From NCBI GenBank assembly GCA_963663735.2, contig CAXXHN010000001.1:1054001-1118000 (forward strand): DNA of 64,000 bases, read 5' to 3'. Both the position numbers and the translations under genes were made by a program. This document shows positions 8,787-17,147 of the stretch, one piece after another (position 1 is the first letter of the stretch; the number at the start of each line of letters is the position of its first letter). The notes beneath the pieces were generated by a model. The model had not been told where the DNA came from. It did no database searches and saw only the letters and a list, made by a program, of their open reading frames with translations. The stretch is from G963663735 sp963663735 (GTDB lineage Bacteria > Acidobacteriota > UBA6911 > RPQK01 > JAPXNP01).

Positions 8787-9347
8787 ATGGGAGTCAAGCC
8801 TGATAAATGGATTATTGAACTTGCTGAAACCCGTGGAATGATTGACCCTTTCCAGGAAAAATTGATGGGTAAAGGCTGCATTTCATATGGGCCTTCTTCT
8901 TACGGTTACGATTTCAGGATTGACCGCGAGTTTAAGATCTTTACTGGAAATCCGAAAGATGTGATTGATCCAAAAAACCTGGACCAAAACCTGTTCAGGG
9001 ACTACAGCGGGGATTCCTGCTTAATACCCCCTAACTCTTTTATCCTGGCCAAATCGGTTGAATATTTCAGGATCCCAAGGGACATCCTGACCATCTGTAC
9101 CGGAAAATCCACCTATGCAAGATGCGGCATCCTTATAAATGTCACCCCTTTTGAACCGGAGTGGGAAGGTTATGTAACCATGTCTATCTCTAATCTTGGG
9201 CCCAGCCCGGTTCGAGTCTATGCCGGAGAGGGTATTGCCCAGCTGATTTTTCTGGCTGCCGACGGAATCTGCGATGTATCTTACCGGGACCGAAAAGGCA
9301 AGTATCAGGACCAGAAAGAGATTGTCCATTCCAAGGTGACAGGATAA
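8787..9347 (+). CDS. dcd: dCTP deaminase
   Basis: About 186 residues of a trimeric Dcd/Dut-fold enzyme that converts dCTP to dUTP in pyrimidine deoxynucleotide supply. Visible motifs are SSYGYDFRI, IPPNSFILAKSVEYFRIP, GKSTYARCGI-x-INVTPFEPEWEG with the catalytic Glu, and the C-terminal AQLIF region. A GTG at 8778 is in frame, but ATG at 8787 (MGVKPDKWI) is preferred because GGAG at 8775-8778 sits eight bases upstream. Length agrees with the usual 170-195 residues. The gene stands alone between the protease gene and lptE. Confidence 0.92.
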   Translation: MGVKPDKWIIELAETRGMIDPFQEKLMGKGCISYGPSSYGYDFRIDREFKIFTGNPKDVIDPKNLDQNLFRDYSGDSCLIPPNSFILAKSVEYFRIPRDILTICTGKSTYARCGILINVTPFEPEWEGYVTMSISNLGPSPVRVYAGEGIAQLIFLAADGICDVSYRDRKGKYQDQKEIVHSKVTG

Positions 9348-9510
9348 TCTTAAATTCACCTGATAATTAAGGCGGGAAGGTTGTTCCGCAGTTTACCCTG
9401 TTGGATAATGAACAGCTGGAGACTCATAATGTCAGCCGCGAGGAAACATGAAAAGCAGCTGCCTGAGACACCTTTTAGGGAGTCAGATATGAATAATTAT
9501 ACGGAGTAGC

Positions 9511-10068
9511 ATGAAGTTTCGGAGAATAAATCTTTCAGATTACAGTCCATTAAATGTCCCTTACATGCTTCTGCTTTGCCTGGCGATAGGAGTATCCATA
9601 ACCGGCTGCGGTTATCATGTTGAAAACGGTTCTCCGAAATTAGTTCCCGGTAAGTCACTGGCTGTTGAATCTTTCGAAAACCAGACCGCCTATTACAAGG
9701 TTGACCAGATTTTCACCAAGGCCATGATCAATGAAATGGTCAGGGCTACAGGGTACCGGATCCTGTCCGATCCTGCAGGCGCAGATGCGGTGCTTAAAAG
9801 CACGATCAGGGGACTGAATACCAGCCCGGTCACCTACAGTAAAAGCAGTTTTGCTTCCACATTCCTGGTGACCGTCAACGCCAAAGTGGAGCTTATTGAA
9901 AAATCAACAGGAAAGATACTCTATGAAAATCACAACATATTGTTTAGTGAACAATACGTGATCAACACTGATGTGGAAAATTTTTTCTCCGAAATGAATC
10001 CAGCGCTTTCCCGGCTTGCCGAGGACTTCTCAACCACCGTGGTCGCAGCCATTCTGGAAGCATACTGA
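9511..10068 (+). CDS. lptE: LptE-like LPS-assembly lipoprotein
   Basis: 185-residue lipoprotein with an uncleaved-start hydrophobic segment and lipobox SITG|C, lipidated Cys at residue 33, followed by GYHVENGS. The CGYH sequence after the signal and the following SLAVESFENQT segment are hallmarks of LptE/RlpB, the plug of the LptD outer-membrane translocon that inserts lipopolysaccharide. ACGGAG precedes the ATG by about six bases. It is followed by holA and rpsT, an order seen in many Gram-negative lineages. Sequence similarity in this family is always low, so the assignment rests on lipobox, length and context. Confidence 0.8.
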   Translation: MKFRRINLSDYSPLNVPYMLLLCLAIGVSITGCGYHVENGSPKLVPGKSLAVESFENQTAYYKVDQIFTKAMINEMVRATGYRILSDPAGADAVLKSTIRGLNTSPVTYSKSSFASTFLVTVNAKVELIEKSTGKILYENHNILFSEQYVINTDVENFFSEMNPALSRLAEDFSTTVVAAILEAY

Positions 10069-10181
10069 CTCCGGATGGCTGTGGGAGGACAGGTGGCAAA
10101 GGGAAAAAACAGGGTTAGCTGAGAGACTTGACAAGAACCGGCGGGAGAAACAAAATTCAGACCGGGAGCAAAACGCCAGTT

Positions 10182-11126
10182 ATGGAATTATCAAAGTTCT
10201 TTGAATCCAGTAAAAATCCTGAACTGGTTTATCTGGTTTCAGGCCAGGACCAGTACTGCTCGCGTAAAGTGTTTGATTTCTGTGAGAATAGGGTTGATCC
10301 ATCAGCGCGTTCCTTTGACTGGGAAGTATATGATCTGGGTGATGGCAAAAAAGAAACAATCCCAGCCCTGCTCAACAGCATCCGCACCATGCCCTGGATG
10401 AGTTCACACCGATGGATTTATGTCCGCAACGCGGATATGGCTGAAAATGAACTGCTCCCTCTTCTCCAAAACCCGGTTGATTCAACTGTCCTGATCCTGG
10501 AGTACCAGAAAAAACCGAAAAAATGGCCAAAACTTACATCTATCGAAACATCGGGGGAGAAAGGTATTGGCTGGATCAAATCAAGAATCCGCCAGGAAAA
10601 CTATTCAATTGAACCTCAGGCTGCATCGCTTCTTGTTGAACTTATCGGGGATGAACCTGGCAGGCTGGAGGGTGAACTCGAAAAGCTGATGCTTTGGGAT
10701 CCAGAAAACAAAAAAATAACAACTGATGCAGTCCTTTCATTGATATCAGAAATTCGGGAAACTGCAATTTTTGACCTGATCACTGCCCTGGCCAGCCGAA
10801 ACAGGGGAGAGGCATTAAAAATTACGGGAAGACTGCTGGACGACGGGACGACAGTTCACCAGATTATCCCTCTTTTATATTGGAATTTCAGTCGTCTCCT
10901 GGTAGCAAGGGAGAGACTTGAAAAAGGCGTTCCATTCCAGACGCTGCTGAAAGAACTTAAAATCTGGAGCTATAGAAACAGGGAAAAAGAAGTCAGGAAG
11001 CTTTCCCCGGATTTTCTTTCCTGGCTGTTACTGAGGATTCGCGAAGCGGACCGGATGAGCAAATCCACTTCAATATCTCCCCGGCTTCACCTTGAGAAGC
11101 TCATTGTTGACACGCAACAGACCTGA
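10182..11126 (+). CDS. holA: DNA polymerase III delta subunit
   Basis: About 314 residues, the clamp-loader delta subunit that opens the beta clamp. Typical HolA features are visible: the N-terminal YLVSGQDQYCSRKVFDFC region, LLNSIRTMPWMSSHRWIYVRNAD (short segments of it), the RLEGELEKLMLW segment, and the C-terminal collar HQIIPLLYWNFSRLL. An upstream in-frame TTG at 10128 would add 18 residues of unrelated sequence; the ATG at 10182 (MELSKFF) matches the family start better, with GGGAG 13 bases upstream. It lies between lptE and rpsT. Confidence 0.85.
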   Translation: MELSKFFESSKNPELVYLVSGQDQYCSRKVFDFCENRVDPSARSFDWEVYDLGDGKKETIPALLNSIRTMPWMSSHRWIYVRNADMAENELLPLLQNPVDSTVLILEYQKKPKKWPKLTSIETSGEKGIGWIKSRIRQENYSIEPQAASLLVELIGDEPGRLEGELEKLMLWDPENKKITTDAVLSLISEIRETAIFDLITALASRNRGEALKITGRLLDDGTTVHQIIPLLYWNFSRLLVARERLEKGVPFQTLLKELKIWSYRNREKEVRKLSPDFLSWLLLRIREADRMSKSTSISPRLHLEKLIVDTQQT

Positions 11127-11202
11127 GCCGTATAATTCCCGCTTCTCAGATAAATTTGTAAAAAACCTAAACTAGTTCAGTGATATTAAGGAGTTTTAAA
11201 GA

Positions 11203-11457
11203 ATGGCCAACACTCAGTCTGCTATAAAACAGATGCGCCAGAGCCAAAAAAACCGGATTAGAAATCGCAGCAAGCTTTCCAAAATGAGGACTGCTATCAG
11301 GCAATTCCGGGCAAAAACTGAAGAAGGCAACATGGAAGAAGCAAAAGCCATGCTGCCGAGTATTTATTCAGTTATTGATAAAACAGCCCAAAAAGGCGTA
11401 ATCGAAAAGAATACCGCAGCAAGATACAAAGCCAGGCTGACCAAAAGAATCAAATAA
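11203..11457 (+). CDS. rpsT: Small-subunit ribosomal protein S20
   Basis: 84-residue basic helical protein beginning MANTQSAIKQMRQSQKNRIRN, with the family KSKMRTA-like segment (KLSKMRTAIRQF) and the C-terminal KGVIEKNTAARYKARL motif. It binds 16S rRNA in the body of the 30S subunit. A strong AAGGAG lies nine bases before the ATG. It follows holA by 76 bases and precedes phoH by 48. Confidence 0.97.
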   Translation: MANTQSAIKQMRQSQKNRIRNRSKLSKMRTAIRQFRAKTEEGNMEEAKAMLPSIYSVIDKTAQKGVIEKNTAARYKARLTKRIK

Positions 11458-11505
11458 GCTTTCTCCTTTAACTGGAGCCTATACTTCTTCTTCCGGGGTC
11501 CTTCC

Positions 11506-12444
11506 TTGAAAAAAATAGTTCTTCCCGAAAAGGGCGCTGAAATTCTCTTTGACAGCCAGGACGAAAATATTCGCCTGCTTGAAGATTTGTTCGATGTCAG
11601 GATCAGCGCTCGCGGAGAACACATATCCATCGAAGGCGGCAACAGCGGCGTCCAGAAGATCTCTGATATCCTGACGGATTTTTCTGAACTGGTTTCAGGA
11701 GGATTCGTTATCCAAAACGGTGAACTGCAGAATGCTTTTCGGCAAATCGCTCTTGAATCAGCCAAGAGCCTGCATGACCTGCTCCCTCAAAAAATCTCCA
11801 TAAAGACTCCTATCAGGAGCGTTGTCCCCAGGTCCATCAACCAGACAAAGTACCTGCGGCAGATTGAAAAAAACGACCTGGTGTTCGGCATAGGCCCTGC
11901 CGGGACAGGCAAGACCTATCTGGCAGTCGCCATGGCTGTCTCCATGCTCACTGCGAAAGCAGTCCGCCGGATTATTCTGGCTCGGCCCGCTGTTGAGGCC
12001 GGGGAAAGGCTGGGATTTCTGCCCGGAGACCTGCAGGACAAAGTTGATCCATTCCTCCGCCCCCTCTATGACGCACTTTACGACATGATTGAATCCGAAA
12101 AAGTCCAGAAAATGATGGAATGGGGTGTCATAGAAGTGGCTCCCATCGCATTCATGCGGGGCCGCACCCTGAGCGACTCTTTCATCATCATGGATGAGGC
12201 CCAGAATGCTACCAGTGAACAGATGAAAATGTTTCTAACTCGAATCGGGATCAATTCCAAAACGGTTATTACCGGCGACATCACCCAGATTGATCTGCCG
12301 CGCGGACAAACCTCTGGCCTGATTGAATCCTCCAGGATCCTCAAGGGAGTTGAAGGAATTTCCTTCTGTAATTTCGACAAAAGAGATGTAGTCAGACACC
12401 GTCTTGTCCGTCTTATTGTTCAGGCCTACGAAGAAAACAGCTGA
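11506..12444 (+). CDS. PhoH-family P-loop ATPase
   Basis: 312-residue PhoH-like protein. An N-terminal KH-like region (to about 95) is followed by the P-loop ATPase with Walker A GPAGTGKT (130-137), the LARPAVEAGERLGFLPGD segment (about 158-175) and Walker B FIIMDEAQN (226-234). Such proteins are linked to RNA processing and ribosome quality control. The start codon is TTG at 11506; no ATG is available, the first residues MKKIVLP match family starts and no alternative fits better. In many genomes phoH is followed by a 7TMR-HD protein and ybeY; here neither follows, and a 401-base non-coding gap leads to ddl. Confidence 0.92.
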   Translation: MKKIVLPEKGAEILFDSQDENIRLLEDLFDVRISARGEHISIEGGNSGVQKISDILTDFSELVSGGFVIQNGELQNAFRQIALESAKSLHDLLPQKISIKTPIRSVVPRSINQTKYLRQIEKNDLVFGIGPAGTGKTYLAVAMAVSMLTAKAVRRIILARPAVEAGERLGFLPGDLQDKVDPFLRPLYDALYDMIESEKVQKMMEWGVIEVAPIAFMRGRTLSDSFIIMDEAQNATSEQMKMFLTRIGINSKTVITGDITQIDLPRGQTSGLIESSRILKGVEGISFCNFDKRDVVRHRLVRLIVQAYEENS

Positions 12445-12845
12445 TCAGGCCGTAAGCTCTCAATCTAACCTTGCAGGTCCACAGGAAAATGCTGGACAGA
12501 CGACGGTGTTTTAACTTTTCTGAAAAGGGACGATGACCATTTAAACCAAAGAAAGATTGCCCCGTATGTCTCACCAGCCTGTCTTACGAGGCGGCGAAAA
12601 GGCGGTCTGACCGGGTCCATTAATTAAGTCAAAGCATGCCGCTGTCGGCCTAAAGGATGCGTCAAGAGCAGGACGAACGAGTCAAACGCGGTCAGTACCT
12701 ATTTATTCGCAACCGCATTAGTCAACTGGCGGGGAAAGAGGTCTAAGCATGTTCCTGATTTTCTTCACCGGTAAAAATTTATTGCAACAGACCTGCTGAT
12801 TAGCTACCACGCCTATATCATTCTCCGGTATACTCAACCTCAGGT
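12445..12845. other. 401-base non-coding gap with several GC-rich hairpins, possible structured RNA
   Basis: No reading frame longer than a few dozen codons is present. Several short inverted repeats occur: GCCG-CTGT-CGGC inside GCAT...ATGC near 12635-12662, GCGGT...ACCGC near 12690-12717 and CCGC...GCGG near 12714-12733. GC-rich and GAAA-rich blocks alternate, as in folded RNAs, but I do not recognise the family. It replaces the ybeY/HD genes that often follow phoH. It also contains the promoter of ddl. Confidence 0.4.
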
Positions 12846-13901
12846 ATGGAAAATATTATTGTTTTGTGCGGAGGAAGGTCAGCGGAACACGAAATCTCCA
12901 TTATTTCCGCCCGCGCCATTGTGAAAGGCCTCAACCAGTCAGGATATAAGGCGCAGGTCCTGGGGATCAGGAAAGATGGATCATCATTCAGATCCGATGA
13001 GATTTCCTCAATTCTCGGACTGCCGGCAAGCAATTGTTTACATTACCCCGAAAACGATCACTGGCTCTCCTGGCTCTCCCTCCTCAGGGATCATGATTCC
13101 GTGGTTTTTCCGGTCCTGCACGGTCCATATGGTGAAGACGGGACAGTCCAGGGACTGCTGGAGCTTCTGGATATGCCATATGTCGGCGCCGGAGTTTCAG
13201 GCTCAGCAGTAGCCATGAATAAAATTCATACCAAGGAAATACTCAAATCTCACGGGCTCCCGGTTCTGCCCTGGATTACTGTAAACAAGAGAGATCTTGA
13301 CAGTGGAAAAGACACAGATTGTCTGCTGGAACATGGATTAGGCTACCCGGTGTTTGTAAAACCGGCAAATATGGGCTCATCGGTAGGAATCAGCAAGGCG
13401 CACGGTCCAGGAGAACTGAAAACCGCGATTCAGGAAGCCTTGCGTTACGATGAATATGCCCTGATCGAAAAAGGGATTAACGCCCGTGAAATAGAGATGT
13501 CGGTCCTCGGATTTAATCCTCCCAGAATTTCGATTCCCGGTGAAATAGTCCCCTCCGAGGAATTTTACAGCTATGAAGCCAAGTATTTATCAGAAAAAAG
13601 CAATCTGATCATTCCGGCCCGGCTTGATGAAGATCAGGGAAAAAACCTGAAGCAGTTGGCTTCAGACGTATTCAAGCATTTGCAGCTGGAGGGAATGGCC
13701 AGGATCGATTTCCTGCTTGATCGTGACACCGGTGATATCTGGGTTAATGAACCCAACACAATCCCAGGCTTCACCAGAATCAGCATGTATCCAAAACTGT
13801 GGGAAGCATCGGGCCTGACTTTTCCGGAATTGATGAAAACGCTGGTGTCCCTGGCCCTGGATCGAAAAAACAGGAGAAGTAAACTTGAGGTTGACCGGTA
13901 A
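12846..13901 (+). CDS. ddl: D-alanine--D-alanine ligase
   Basis: 351-residue ATP-grasp enzyme that joins two D-Ala residues for peptidoglycan. Motifs in order are ENIIVLCGGRSAEHEIS at the N-terminus, FPVLHGPYGEDGTVQG (near 88), the ATP-grasp VKPANMGSSVGISKA (near 176), FYSYEAKYL (near 240) and the Mg-binding WVNEPNTIPGFT (near 299). The Tyr of the YSYEAKY segment, which favours D-Ala over D-lactate, is kept, so an ordinary vancomycin-sensitive ligase is expected. Only a weak ribosome-binding site (CAGGT) precedes the ATG. Confidence 0.95.
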   Translation: MENIIVLCGGRSAEHEISIISARAIVKGLNQSGYKAQVLGIRKDGSSFRSDEISSILGLPASNCLHYPENDHWLSWLSLLRDHDSVVFPVLHGPYGEDGTVQGLLELLDMPYVGAGVSGSAVAMNKIHTKEILKSHGLPVLPWITVNKRDLDSGKDTDCLLEHGLGYPVFVKPANMGSSVGISKAHGPGELKTAIQEALRYDEYALIEKGINAREIEMSVLGFNPPRISIPGEIVPSEEFYSYEAKYLSEKSNLIIPARLDEDQGKNLKQLASDVFKHLQLEGMARIDFLLDRDTGDIWVNEPNTIPGFTRISMYPKLWEASGLTFPELMKTLVSLALDRKNRRSKLEVDR

Positions 13902-13987
13902 TTTTCCACCTTGCACCGGAACCGGCTTCTTGATAATGTTTGATAAACTAGAATTAGTAGTTGAAACAACAAATAGGAGAATAAAAT

Positions 13988-14203
13988 ATGGATGAAAAAA
14001 CTGCCAGAGAGTACCTTTTAAAAAACGATGCCCGATTCCAGGAGCTGGCATCACAACATCAAGAATATGAAGACAAACTGGCACAATTCGCTGAAAAAAA
14101 GATATTAACTTCCGACGAGCAAGTTATTGAAATAACCATGAAAAAAGAAAAACTTGCTGCTAAGGATTCTATGCATGCGATGGTTCTGAAGTTGTGTAAA
14201 TAA
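13988..14203 (+). CDS. DUF465 (YdcH-like) small coiled-coil protein
   Basis: 71 residues, almost entirely helical and charged, with the DUF465 pattern: ARFQELASQHQEYEDKLAQF, then a lysine-rich stretch, then EITMKKEKLAAKD. Proteins of this family are small cytoplasmic helical hairpins of unknown function. AGGAG lies seven bases before the ATG. It is an independent short gene about 85 bases after ddl. Confidence 0.85.
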   Translation: MDEKTAREYLLKNDARFQELASQHQEYEDKLAQFAEKKILTSDEQVIEITMKKEKLAAKDSMHAMVLKLCK

Positions 14204-14449
14204 CTTCAACAACATTTTCTAAATCAGTTGCTGACCGAGGTTCTGATCCTGATTCATCCCAGCTTCCATGGGATATGATTTGATTATAAAGCTGCCTTCG
14301 GGCTTCCTCTGGGTTAACTGGAGGACTCGCGGGTATATATAGGGTATTATTTTATTCAGATTCCTGTATCTGGTAGTATTCCGATTAAGATACATTTTCC
14401 CTTAAACAGTCCCGAACAGATGAAGTTCCCGATTTACTGCGAATGACTT

Positions 14450-15067
14450 ATGGCTAGAGACGTATATAAATTTCTGATACCTCTAATAGGACTTACCCTC
14501 CTTTTTTCCGCTCTCGGTCTGGGGACCCACCCTTTGTTCTGGATTCCCGCTGTTATCCTTTTTCTGCTCTCAGTGTTTGTAGGATTTTTCTTCAGGGACC
14601 CTGAAAGAGATATAGTCGCTGATGACCGTTCCATAGTGAGTCCGGTGGACGGGAAAGTAGTCAACATTGAACAGAATAACGGAGGTTCCCGAATTTCTAT
14701 TTTCCTTTCTGTTTTCAATGTTCATGTTAACCGGGCCCCTATAGCCGGGAAAATAACTCGCCAACACTATAAACCTGGTAAATTTTTGGTAGCCTGGGAC
14801 GAGAGGGCCTCAGTGGAAAACGAACAGGTCCAGATGACTTTCGAAGGTTCCAGGACCATAAAAATCTCCCTGATCGCCGGAATTGTCGCCCGAAGAATCA
14901 TCCCTTACACAAAAGCAGGGGATACTGTGGCAAAAGGTGATAGAATCGCTCTTATTCGTTTCGGAAGCAGAGCCGATGTTTTCATTCCATCTGACTGCAC
15001 AATTGTTGCCGAGGTGGGAGAGCATGTCAAAGGCGGGTTGTCCGTGTTGGCATTAACTGGAGAATAA
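14450..15067 (+). CDS. psd: Phosphatidylserine decarboxylase, short (archaeal-type) form
   Basis: 205-residue proenzyme making phosphatidylethanolamine from phosphatidylserine at the inner membrane. Two hydrophobic segments (about 8-48) are followed by FFRDPERDI, SPVDGKV, the FLSVFNVHVNRAPIAG motif and the self-cleavage site RFGSRAD, where Ser173 after Gly172 becomes the pyruvoyl group. This is the short PSD type that lacks the LGST form of E. coli. The gene ends two bases before the TTG start of pssA, so the two consecutive steps of PE synthesis are co-transcribed and probably translationally coupled. Confidence 0.93.
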   Translation: MARDVYKFLIPLIGLTLLFSALGLGTHPLFWIPAVILFLLSVFVGFFFRDPERDIVADDRSIVSPVDGKVVNIEQNNGGSRISIFLSVFNVHVNRAPIAGKITRQHYKPGKFLVAWDERASVENEQVQMTFEGSRTIKISLIAGIVARRIIPYTKAGDTVAKGDRIALIRFGSRADVFIPSDCTIVAEVGEHVKGGLSVLALTGE

Positions 15068-15069
15068 TT

Positions 15070-15924
15070 TTGCTGGATAATGGCAGCCTGAGCAGGCGAT
15101 CCCGCCTGGTAAACCGAACCCATAAGCTGCGTCGGACAGTTTACATCATTCCTTCCTTGTTTACGGTGGGGAATATTTTCGCGGGCTTCTATTCAATTAT
15201 TTCGGCCTATCATGGTGAATACAACCGGGCTGCGCTTGCGATAGGATTTGCCGTAGTCCTGGACGGCCTTGATGGAAGAATTGCCAGGATGACGGGTGCA
15301 ACCAGCGACTTCGGGCTGCAGCTGGATTCCCTGGCCGACATCATCAGCTTTGGAGTTGCCCCCGCTGTGTTGATCTATGCTTGGGGATTTGAGGATCTGG
15401 GCAACTTCGCTCGTTTTTCCGCTTTTCTCTTCCTGATCAGCGGAGCCATGCGACTGGCCAGGTTCAACATACAGACCGTTGAAATGAAACACTTCGCAGG
15501 CATGCCTATTCCGGCCGGTGCCGGAATGATTGCGGCCATAGTGCATTTTTTCGGCAGCCCTCCAGAATCCATGATTTCCAAATCACTACTGGTAGGGATG
15601 ACCTATCTACTGGCCCTGCTGATGATCAGTTCAATCCGCTTTTTCTCTTTTAAAAGGCTGCATCTCAGCAAAGGAAAATCCCACCTCTATGTTCTCGGCA
15701 TGGCAGTTATAATCGCCGGAGTTGTTTTCTACTCCGAGATAGTCCTGCTGATCATGGCCTCCTTCTATGCCTTGAGCGGACTGGCCGGAGACTGGTACAG
15801 GAGATACGGCGTGCCTTGGGACGGTCAGTGTCGAGTCCGGATGGAGATGCTTGATATCGGGAGGACAACACCATCGGCCATCACTCCCCCTTTTATTGCC
15901 TGGGGGCCAGAACCTGAGGATTAA
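15070..15924 (+). CDS. pssA: CDP-diacylglycerol--serine O-phosphatidyltransferase
   Basis: 284-residue polytopic CDP-alcohol phosphatidyltransferase. The active-site motif is complete: Asp65, DG at 68-69, AR at 72-73, then Gly82, Asp86 and Asp90 within DGLDGRIARMTGATSD and FGLQLDSLADIISFG. About six further hydrophobic segments follow. The adjacency to psd identifies serine as the likely acceptor alcohol. The start is TTG at 15070, right after the psd stop. The last 40 residues form an unusual hydrophilic tail rich in Pro and Gly that is not part of the core family. Confidence 0.9.
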   Translation: MLDNGSLSRRSRLVNRTHKLRRTVYIIPSLFTVGNIFAGFYSIISAYHGEYNRAALAIGFAVVLDGLDGRIARMTGATSDFGLQLDSLADIISFGVAPAVLIYAWGFEDLGNFARFSAFLFLISGAMRLARFNIQTVEMKHFAGMPIPAGAGMIAAIVHFFGSPPESMISKSLLVGMTYLLALLMISSIRFFSFKRLHLSKGKSHLYVLGMAVIIAGVVFYSEIVLLIMASFYALSGLAGDWYRRYGVPWDGQCRVRMEMLDIGRTTPSAITPPFIAWGPEPED

Positions 15925-15925
15925 A

Positions 15926-16345
15926 ATGGCTAATCTAATGAAATCATCTGTACTTCTTTTTGCTTTGATAATAAATTTTTCTTTTTTGTACTGCCTGGCT
16001 GAAAACCCACCTGGGAACCAACTCGCATCCCCCGGCGAAAACGCCATCCTGCATACGGTAATGTTTTCATTAAAAACTCCTCCCAATTCAGAAGTGGCCC
16101 GGAAATTCCTCCAGGACGGGAAAAAAATACTGACGTCAATTCCCGGAGTCGCGGAATTTAAAGTATTCAGGCAGGTCAGCGAAAAAAATACTTTCCAGTA
16201 TGGATTCTCCATGGTGTTCAGGGACAGGAGCGCTTTCGAAAATTATTTAAAACATCCCCTGCATACCCGGTTCGTTAGTGAAAGGTGGGAAAAAGAGGTT
16301 TCATCTTTTCTGGAGGCTGACTACATCCCCTGTCCTCTTGATTAA
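15926..16345 (+). CDS. Exported stress-responsive A/B-barrel (Dabb) domain protein
   Basis: 139 residues beginning MANLMKSSVLLFALIINF, a signal peptide with probable cleavage near residue 25. The mature part has the Dabb pattern: ILHTVMFSLKTPPNSE, IPGVAEFKVFRQVSEKN, YGFSMVFRDRSAFENYLKHPLH. Dabb domains form small dimeric ferredoxin-like barrels, usually cytoplasmic; export is unusual. The ATG at 15926 follows the pssA stop by one base and has GAGGA five bases upstream, whereas a longer reading from 15851 would overlap pssA. Function is unknown. Confidence 0.8.
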   Translation: MANLMKSSVLLFALIINFSFLYCLAENPPGNQLASPGENAILHTVMFSLKTPPNSEVARKFLQDGKKILTSIPGVAEFKVFRQVSEKNTFQYGFSMVFRDRSAFENYLKHPLHTRFVSERWEKEVSSFLEADYIPCPLD

Positions 16346-16437
16346 ATCATCCCGGGACCCGGAACCCTCTCCTTTTAGGAATCCGTTTCCCTTATACTGG
16401 AACCTTAATATTTAGATGCTCTGGGAGATAACAGTCC

Positions 16438-17076
16438 ATGCGCCTTTCTTATGAAGCCCTGACTTTGAGGACCTATAATTTCTCAGAGTCTAATAAGATC
16501 GTATCCTTTCTCACGAGTGGAAAGGGCATACTGCGAGGGGTAGCCTATGGCGCCGGCAAATCAAAAAGCCGTTTCGGAGCGGCGCTTGAACCTCTTACCA
16601 GGGTCCGCATCCTGATCCGAAAAAATGAAAACCAGGACCTGGCCACTATCGAGAACTGTGAACTGATCAAGGCTTTGCCCATGCATGAACTGGACCTGGA
16701 ACAGAATCTGCATATCAGCTATTTTGTCGAACTGATTACCGAGTTTGCAAAAGAAGAAAATGACAGCACTCAGCTGTTCAGGCTGGCTGTCGCAGTGCTG
16801 GAAGCCTACCCCGAAATTCAAGTCAGCCAGCTTGCGAGATACTTTGAACTTTGGCTGCTTAAGCTGGAAGGAGTCCTTCCCGGTTTCAGCGGCATCATGG
16901 GAGAGGAACTCGCATTTAAAACCCTGCGCATCTTAAAAAAGCCCCCTGGAAACCTTAAAAATGAGGCCTGGGAACCCTCTGAACTTCGCCAATTAGAAAG
17001 TACTACCCAAAAACTGGTAGAATATCATCTCGAAAAACCACTGAAAACAGTAAGAATGCTTAAAGAGTTGTTGTAA
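16438..17076 (+). CDS. recO: DNA repair protein RecO
   Basis: 212 residues with an N-terminal OB-fold typical of RecO (YEALTLRTYNFSESNKIVSFLT, GVAYGAGKSKSRFGA) and a helical C-terminal domain (LARYFELWLLKLEGVLPGFSG). It loads RecA onto SSB-coated DNA with RecR. Many RecO proteins carry a four-cysteine zinc site after the LPxL segment; that site is absent here. No dedicated promoter is obvious; it precedes glyQ by 71 bases. Confidence 0.87.
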   Translation: MRLSYEALTLRTYNFSESNKIVSFLTSGKGILRGVAYGAGKSKSRFGAALEPLTRVRILIRKNENQDLATIENCELIKALPMHELDLEQNLHISYFVELITEFAKEENDSTQLFRLAVAVLEAYPEIQVSQLARYFELWLLKLEGVLPGFSGIMGEELAFKTLRILKKPPGNLKNEAWEPSELRQLESTTQKLVEYHLEKPLKTVRMLKELL

Positions 17077-17147
17077 AGGTAAAAGGAAATCTATCTCCCT
17101 TAACTCAACTTTAAAATCAACACGCTCAGATATTAGGTTCAAATCCA

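Noticed and set aside
9429..9509. Small reading frame (26 codons) before lptE
   Set aside because: Too short and no ribosome-binding site; reading it would place it in the lptE leader.
12500..12600. Resemblance to a c-di-GMP riboswitch (GAAAAGGGACG and TTAAACC blocks)
   Set aside because: Only loose similarity; the conserved tetraloop-receptor and second stem are missing. Kept only as an unidentified structured region.
17131..17147. GGTTCAAATCC, a T-loop-like sequence just before glyQ
   Set aside because: No acceptor, D-arm or anticodon stem can be built upstream; it is the leader of glyQ, not a tRNA.
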